Assembly: GCA_963783095.1 (NCBI GenBank) | Contig: CAWAMR010000001.1 | Coordinates: 372,001-436,000, forward strand | DNA from: CAWAMR01 sp963783095 | Lineage (GTDB): Bacteria; Planctomycetota; Planctomycetia; Gemmatales; Gemmataceae | DNA length: 64,000 nt | Direction of reading: 5' to 3' | Shown: in pieces, positions 59,997 to 64,000 of the stretch | How positions within the stretch are numbered: position 1 is the stretch's first letter | Layout: each line of letters starts with the position of its first letter | Notes under the pieces: model-generated | Databases searched by the model: none | The model's input: only the letters and a program-made list of their open reading frames with translations | What the model was told of the DNA's origin: nothing | Translations under genes and position numbers: made by a program

Positions 59997-60665
59997 ATGT
60001 GTTTGGCAGTCTTTGATGAATCTGGTGATACTGGAGTGCGAAAACTCTGCCTGAAAAAAAACAAACCTTCGCCTTACTTTTCTGTGGCTGCGGTAGTATT
60101 CCCTGAACTGGAGCAGGCTGCTGCCTGTGAAAAACGTATTATTTCTCTTCGCGAAGAACTCTCTCTTTCTCCGAACTATGAATTCCATTTTCCTTCCGCT
60201 GGAAAGCGAGGACGAAAGGAATTCCTTCGCGCGGTGAAGGAATTTGAATTTCATTACGCCGTTACCACCATCGATAAACGTGAACTCACTGGTAACGCTT
60301 GGAACAAAAAGAGTTACCTCTATCAGCACGCGGCAAGAATGACCCTCGACGCAATCAAAGCTCACCTCTTCGGGGCTCGCGTCTTCATCGACAAGAGTGG
60401 AGACAAGAAGTTTGACAAGGAGATTTGTTCATTTCTCAAGAAACACGCAGGGCTTCACGAAACGAAGCCACGAATTGTGGCTGCCAGCTCTTACGATTCG
60501 AAGAAGCACAACCTGGTTCAATTGGTTGATATGGTTTGTGGGGCTGTCGTTAGGTGCTACAAAGAGGGGGAAGAGGCCGACTCGTCGTTACGTGAAATTA
60601 TCAAATCAAGAGAGCTTCTCGTGCAGATGTGGCCAGAAATGAAAGAAGCCACGGTAACCGGTTGA
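59997..60665 (+). CDS. DUF3800-domain protein
   Basis: 222 residues from ATG 59997 (an in-frame ATG at 59976 is less fitting). MCLAVFDESGDTGVRKLCLK carries the DUF3800 hallmark DESGDTG near the N-terminus; later acidic residues (RVFIDKSGDKKFDKEI and NLVQLVDMVCGAV) complete an RNase-H-like site. Often linked to phage defence and restriction neighbourhoods. Lower GC feel than its neighbours, which may point to transfer. Confidence 0.78.
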   Translation: MCLAVFDESGDTGVRKLCLKKNKPSPYFSVAAVVFPELEQAAACEKRIISLREELSLSPNYEFHFPSAGKRGRKEFLRAVKEFEFHYAVTTIDKRELTGNAWNKKSYLYQHAARMTLDAIKAHLFGARVFIDKSGDKKFDKEICSFLKKHAGLHETKPRIVAASSYDSKKHNLVQLVDMVCGAVVRCYKEGEEADSSLREIIKSRELLVQMWPEMKEATVTG

Positions 60666-60899
60666 GGTCACCGTGGCTTACAAGACGCGCCGGTCGAGAA
60701 TCAGGAAGGCAACTTTTGGTGGCCGTTTGGCCATTACTTGGTTACGCTTGTCGCATGTCCAGGCAATGAAGTCCTGGGGGGCTATCCTGACCTAAGAACC
60801 TCGTTCGGCCAGCCGAGGTTCCGTGGCGTGTTTGTTTCTTTGGGGAACTGCCCCACGCTTGAAATTATCGGCTCTTGCAGGAGAAAAGTCAAGAGAACC

Positions 60900-61676
60900 T
60901 CACTCAGGATGGGAAAATGAGTCCGGCAATTGCCAGTCGATCTCAGGAAATCCATTCTTTTTCAGTGCATTGTTGATCTTCGAAAATGGCCGCGTTCCGA
61001 AGAAACTCGCCGCCGATAACGGCGATGGATGGCCCGATTCGATGATGATGTGCTTTGGGTCGATGATGAGTTTGGTCTTTTTGCGGGCATGTGCTCCCCA
61101 CAACACGAAGATGACAGGCTCCGCCTTTTCATTCACTTTCCGAATGACAGCATCGGTGAATTGTTCCCAGCCCTGATCTTTGTGGGAAGCAGCTTTGTGA
61201 GCTTGAACCGTTAAGACCGTGTTGAGCAACATGATACCTTGCTTTGCCCAGGGAACGAGGTAGCCGTTATTCGGTATCGTACAGCCCAGGTCATCTTTCA
61301 GTTCTCGAAACATATTCTTCAGCGACGGCGGCGGCGCGATACCGGGTTTGACCGAGAAGCACAGCCCATGCGCCTGCCCGTCGTCGTGATAGGGGTCTTG
61401 ACCCAACAGCAGCACCCGGACCCGATCGTAAGGTGTGAATTGAAAAGCGTTAAAGACATCTGCTTCGGGTGGGAATACTTGATGCGTTGCCCTTGCTGCG
61501 GCAACAAACGCCATGAGCTTGGCAAAGTAAGGCTTTGCGAATTCGTCCGCGAGAACCGTCAGCCACGATGGTGGCAGTCCCGGAACCTCGACCTGGGGTT
61601 GCTCTTCCAACGACGAGAAGAGATTCGGGGTTTCATCGGCGGTTCGTTTATTCTTGGCCACAGTTGCTTTCTCCAT
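60900..61676 (-). CDS. ung: Uracil-DNA glycosylase
   Basis: 258 residues. Family 1 UDG: VLLLGQDPYHDDGQAHGLCF (water-activating Asp94 in GQDPYHD, residues 92-98), GIAPPPSLKNMFRELKDDLG, WAKQGIMLLNTVLTVQ, VIFVLWGAHARKK, catalytic His in SGHPSPLSAASFFG (216-222). Removes uracil from DNA as the first step of base excision repair. The N-terminal 30 residues are an unconserved polar extension. Confidence 0.94.
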   Translation of the reverse strand: MEKATVAKNKRTADETPNLFSSLEEQPQVEVPGLPPSWLTVLADEFAKPYFAKLMAFVAAARATHQVFPPEADVFNAFQFTPYDRVRVLLLGQDPYHDDGQAHGLCFSVKPGIAPPPSLKNMFRELKDDLGCTIPNNGYLVPWAKQGIMLLNTVLTVQAHKAASHKDQGWEQFTDAVIRKVNEKAEPVIFVLWGAHARKKTKLIIDPKHIIIESGHPSPLSAASFFGTRPFSKINNALKKNGFPEIDWQLPDSFSHPE

Positions 61677-61848
61677 TGATTCGTCCGACGCCGATGAGAC
61701 CTGATCGCATGTCTTGTCATTTCGATCGCCGACTTGAGTTTTCTAACGAAATCGAGAACTTTTTTCTGGAATCGAGCGCCTAAACTGGTGTAGATAATGA
61801 GAGTCGTTGTCTGCTCCGCACCACTTTACTTCTTGAGGTAAACACCTT

Positions 61849-62304
61849 ATGTCGAAACGCTTTTTGCTTCCGATCGTGGCAGTGTTCTCGATCGCATTGC
61901 TCGATGTCTCCATCGCAAATGCTCAGCTAAAACACCCGAAAATACATAAGGCAATTTATGAGATGGAACAAGCGGAGAAATACCTTAACTCCGCTCCAAA
62001 GGTTTTTGGGACTCACAAGGAAAAAGCCATTGAGGCTTTGGGCGCGGCAAGCATTCAACTGAAAGAAGCGCTCGACGCGGTCGGCGAAAAATACACAGGT
62101 TGGAAAGGTAAAGCGGCACCGAAAGGCTCCGGGCCACATCCCCGTCTCACCAGTGCGATTAACGACTTGAACGAGGCCAAAGCCTATCTCGAAACCGCGG
62201 AGAAAGTATTCAAGGGCCATAAGGCCAAGGCAATCAAAGATATCAACGTGGCTATCACGCAACTGGAAGAAGCTTTAGCATTTGCCGCCAAGAAGGGTAA
62301 ATAG
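61849..62304 (+). CDS. Small exported helical protein with two internal repeats
   Basis: 151 residues. Signal peptide MSKRFLLPIVAVFSIALLDV, cleaved near NAQLKHP. The mature part has two similar halves: HPKIHKAIYEMEQAEKYLNS … GTHKEKAIEALGAASIQLKE and HPRLTSAINDLNEAKAYLET … GHKAKAIKDINVAITQLEEA. The HPxIHxA/GHxxKA pattern recurs in small planctomycete secreted proteins (recollection). Forms a helical bundle; role unknown. Confidence 0.75.
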   Translation: MSKRFLLPIVAVFSIALLDVSIANAQLKHPKIHKAIYEMEQAEKYLNSAPKVFGTHKEKAIEALGAASIQLKEALDAVGEKYTGWKGKAAPKGSGPHPRLTSAINDLNEAKAYLETAEKVFKGHKAKAIKDINVAITQLEEALAFAAKKGK

Positions 62305-62452
62305 CGTGCTTCACGCTAACCCGACGTGAAAGCGAGGACGAAACTTCCGTTCACTCGGAAACATATCCTCGCTCACGCATCGATTCTCGCGCTCGCGATT
62401 TCTCCGCGATTGCTGTCCCACAACTCCCTGCAACTCATCTGCCAAACATCTT

Positions 62453-63151
62453 TCACTCCTGCGAATTCTTTTCGAGATGATCGAGCAGTTTTTGGAAGTT
62501 CTGTTCGGCCTGTTCGCGTTCGATCCCGGCGCTAACCAGATGCTCGATGGCAGCGGTCCACCCTGCGGAGCGCAGGTCCGGATTGTACTCTCCTTCCGCA
62601 GGGGGCTTCGCGTCGCCTTCTTCGGGCGCAGGCGGAGTTTTCCCTTCGCCGTCTTCGGGCACGGGCGGTTGAGATTTCTCGACAAAAAGAACCAGAGCCT
62701 GTTGATAACGAGGATCGCGCATCAGGGAATTCATTTCCCGTTGCTTGGCCTTGCCGATATAGGCGGCCGGCACAGCAATGAGGATGATCGCCCCGATGAT
62801 GACCAGTCCGGGCGGGAAATGGTACCAAAAAGGCTCGCTCAGGTCCGATTCCTGCGTCCCCAGTAATTGCGCTCCTTCGGTCTTCGATATCGGATCGAAT
62901 CGGTCGTTTCCATCGTGGATGCAAAATGTGCCGTCATAGCGCCAAAGGTCGAGCCAAAACACTCCGATGTAGCTGTATTTATAGCCGACCCGCGCACCGG
63001 CAGGCAAATCATTGCCGTGTACTCCGGCAATTCTTCCGAGATCACTGATGGTGTCGCCCCTGGTAATCAGTAGGATCTTGGCTTCAGACTGCGTTGGGGT
63101 CATCAGCCCGGACGCGAAAACGAGAAAAACCCAGCGATAATGGATCGCCAT
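62453..63151 (-). CDS. Exported single-pass membrane protein, function unknown
   Basis: 232 residues. Signal peptide MAIHYRWVFLVFASGLMTPT, a soluble domain of about 95 residues (GDTISDLGRIAGVH, YSYIGVFWLDLWRYDGTFCI), one membrane helix (PPGLVIIGAIILIAVPAAYI, residues about 112-131) and a cytoplasmic Pro/Glu-rich tail ending in an amphipathic helix. Not assigned to a family. Confidence 0.7.
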   Translation of the reverse strand: MAIHYRWVFLVFASGLMTPTQSEAKILLITRGDTISDLGRIAGVHGNDLPAGARVGYKYSYIGVFWLDLWRYDGTFCIHDGNDRFDPISKTEGAQLLGTQESDLSEPFWYHFPPGLVIIGAIILIAVPAAYIGKAKQREMNSLMRDPRYQQALVLFVEKSQPPVPEDGEGKTPPAPEEGDAKPPAEGEYNPDLRSAGWTAAIEHLVSAGIEREQAEQNFQKLLDHLEKNSQE

Positions 63152-63341
63152 GAGAAACTCCTTCTGCGAAAGGTTGTTGAAAAGGAAAAGCCAGTCTCAT
63201 CGTTTGCCGCTCCGCGGCGAACGTCTTCTCTTGCCTCTCTGCGGCGTTATCCTACCACCTTCAGAAGGCTCTGCGTCTGAATGATAGGCTTCTGATCGAA
63301 GCTAGTTTGGCTGCGGAGCGGCAAGACCAAGAGGTCCGGAA

Positions 63342-64000
63342 TCAACCACCCGCGGGGCGTTCGACGTGTCCCCCAAACTTGTTGCGCATCGCTGAGAGCA
63401 ATTTCTCGGCGAAAGTATGATCCTGACGCGAGCGGAATCGGGTATACAGTGCGGAGGTCAGCACGTCGGCGGGCACCGCTTCATCGACGGCGGCCTGGAC
63501 CGTCCAGCGGCCTTCACCCGAGTCATGCACGAACCCGCTGAATTCGGAAAGCGTCGGATTTTCTGCAAGCGCCATCGCGGTCAAATCGAGCAGCCAGGAG
63601 CCGACGACGCTTCCGCGCCTCCAGACCTCGGCGATGTCGGGCAAGTTCAGATCGAATCGATACTCTTCGGGCAACTCTTTGGAGTTGGCATTGCGAAAGA
63701 TGTCGAAACCCTCGGCGTAGGCTTGCATGAGTCCATATTCGATGCCGTTGTGGATCATCTTTACAAAGTGCCCCGTGCCGGGCGGACCGCAGTGCAGATA
63801 CCCTTCCTCGGAGGTTCCGCCCAGCTTGTCTCGGCCGGGTGTCGGCTCGATTTCTCCTTTGCCCGGCGCGAGTGCCTTGAAAATCGGATCCAGCCTTTCG
63901 ACCGCTTCACGAACTCCGCCAATCATCAGGCAATAGCCGCGTTCGACGCCCCACACACCGCCCGATGTGCCGACGTCGATATAGTGAATACCCAGTGCTT
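63342..64000 (-). CDS. gnd: 6-phosphogluconate dehydrogenase (decarboxylating), C-terminal part
   Basis: Runs off the right edge; the frame is open to base 64000 (ALGIHYIDVGTSGGVWGVER at the N-terminal side). GTSGGVWG, GGTSEEGYLHCGPPGTGHFV, KMIHNGIEYGLMQAYAEGFD (catalytic Lys and Asn-Gly-Ile-Glu), EVWRRGSVVGSWLLDL and FVHDSGEGRWTVQAAVDEAV. Converts 6-phosphogluconate to ribulose-5-phosphate. The GTSGG and SGEGRW signatures belong to the short, often NAD-dependent YqeC/GndA-type branch. C-terminus RPAGG at 63342. Confidence 0.9.
   Translation of the reverse strand, partial: ALGIHYIDVGTSGGVWGVERGYCLMIGGVREAVERLDPIFKALAPGKGEIEPTPGRDKLGGTSEEGYLHCGPPGTGHFVKMIHNGIEYGLMQAYAEGFDIFRNANSKELPEEYRFDLNLPDIAEVWRRGSVVGSWLLDLTAMALAENPTLSEFSGFVHDSGEGRWTVQAAVDEAVPADVLTSALYTRFRSRQDHTFAEKLLSAMRNKFGGHVERPAGG

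Noticed and set aside
1..64000. tRNA, rRNA and known riboswitch genes
   Set aside because: No cloverleaf with T-loop GGTTCGA-type box, rRNA segment or riboswitch core was recognised in the intergenic stretches by eye; a covariance scan would be needed to exclude them.

Overview
This window looks like a chromosomal segment of a planctomycete, most likely of the Gemmataceae type. The supporting signs are: a DUF1549/DUF1553 protein with a PSCyt1 haem-type CxxCH next to a DUF1501 protein; huge pilin-leader proteins; formylglycine-generating-enzyme (FGE/SUMF1) domains; a kinase carrying zinc ribbons; HPxIHxA-type small secreted proteins; and dense intergenic palindromes. No species can be named from this sequence alone.

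Layout. 1-6.1 kb: remains of two pilin-leader (type II secretion/pilus-like) genes with hairpin repeats between them. 6.1-9.4 kb: Rpn-nuclease remnant, metG, nitrilase-family amidase. 9.5-17.3 kb: glycosyltransferase, PQQ-type beta-propeller protein, double GNAT protein, VTT membrane protein, then a tightly packed run uppP-SGNH hydrolase-thyA-folA with ATGA overlaps. 17.4-21.0 kb: an accessory patch. A complete group II intron (RNA plus reverse transcriptase) sits directly behind a hairpin. It is followed by a truncated FGE-domain 3' end with the codon signature of a diversity-generating-retroelement (DGR) variable region, and about 1.2 kb of interleaved structured repeats. 21-28.8 kb: exported phosphoesterases, PilZ and HEAT/TPR proteins, a sugar-dehydrogenase-like propeller, msrB and msrA. 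28.8-42.6 kb: a surface-polysaccharide cluster (ABC-2 exporter permease, at least five glycosyltransferases, sulfotransferase, sugar epimerase, nucleotidyltransferase, UDP-galactopyranose mutase). 42.7-55 kb: Sel1-repeat protein, esterase, DUF1501 and DUF1553 genes, HEAT protein, zinc-ribbon kinase, FGE-sialidase fusion. 55-60.7 kb: a graveyard/defence-like patch (AAA ATPase tail, Uma2, HicA-like toxin, DUF4365, a second truncated DGR-type variable region, htpG, DUF3800). 60.9-64 kb: ung, two exported proteins and the C-terminal part of 6-phosphogluconate dehydrogenase running off the edge.

The most notable signals are two separate FGE 3' ends (19.5 kb and 57.6 kb) in which every variable codon has the form NNY, as expected if they derive from AAY codons in a DGR template repeat. 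No DGR reverse transcriptase lies in the window: the only reverse transcriptase here is of group II intron type. Two other unexplained structures are the 89-bp/75-bp interleaved repeat block at 20.0-20.7 kb, and a roughly 45-residue accessory module that appears twice before a glycosyltransferase and once in the neighbouring sulfotransferase.

Caution on quality: at least eleven genes, including metG, thyA and htpG, are broken by small frameshifts while their amino-acid sequence stays recognisable in the next frame. This pattern fits uncorrected indels in the assembly better than true gene decay. Broken genes are therefore described as whole genes in pieces.
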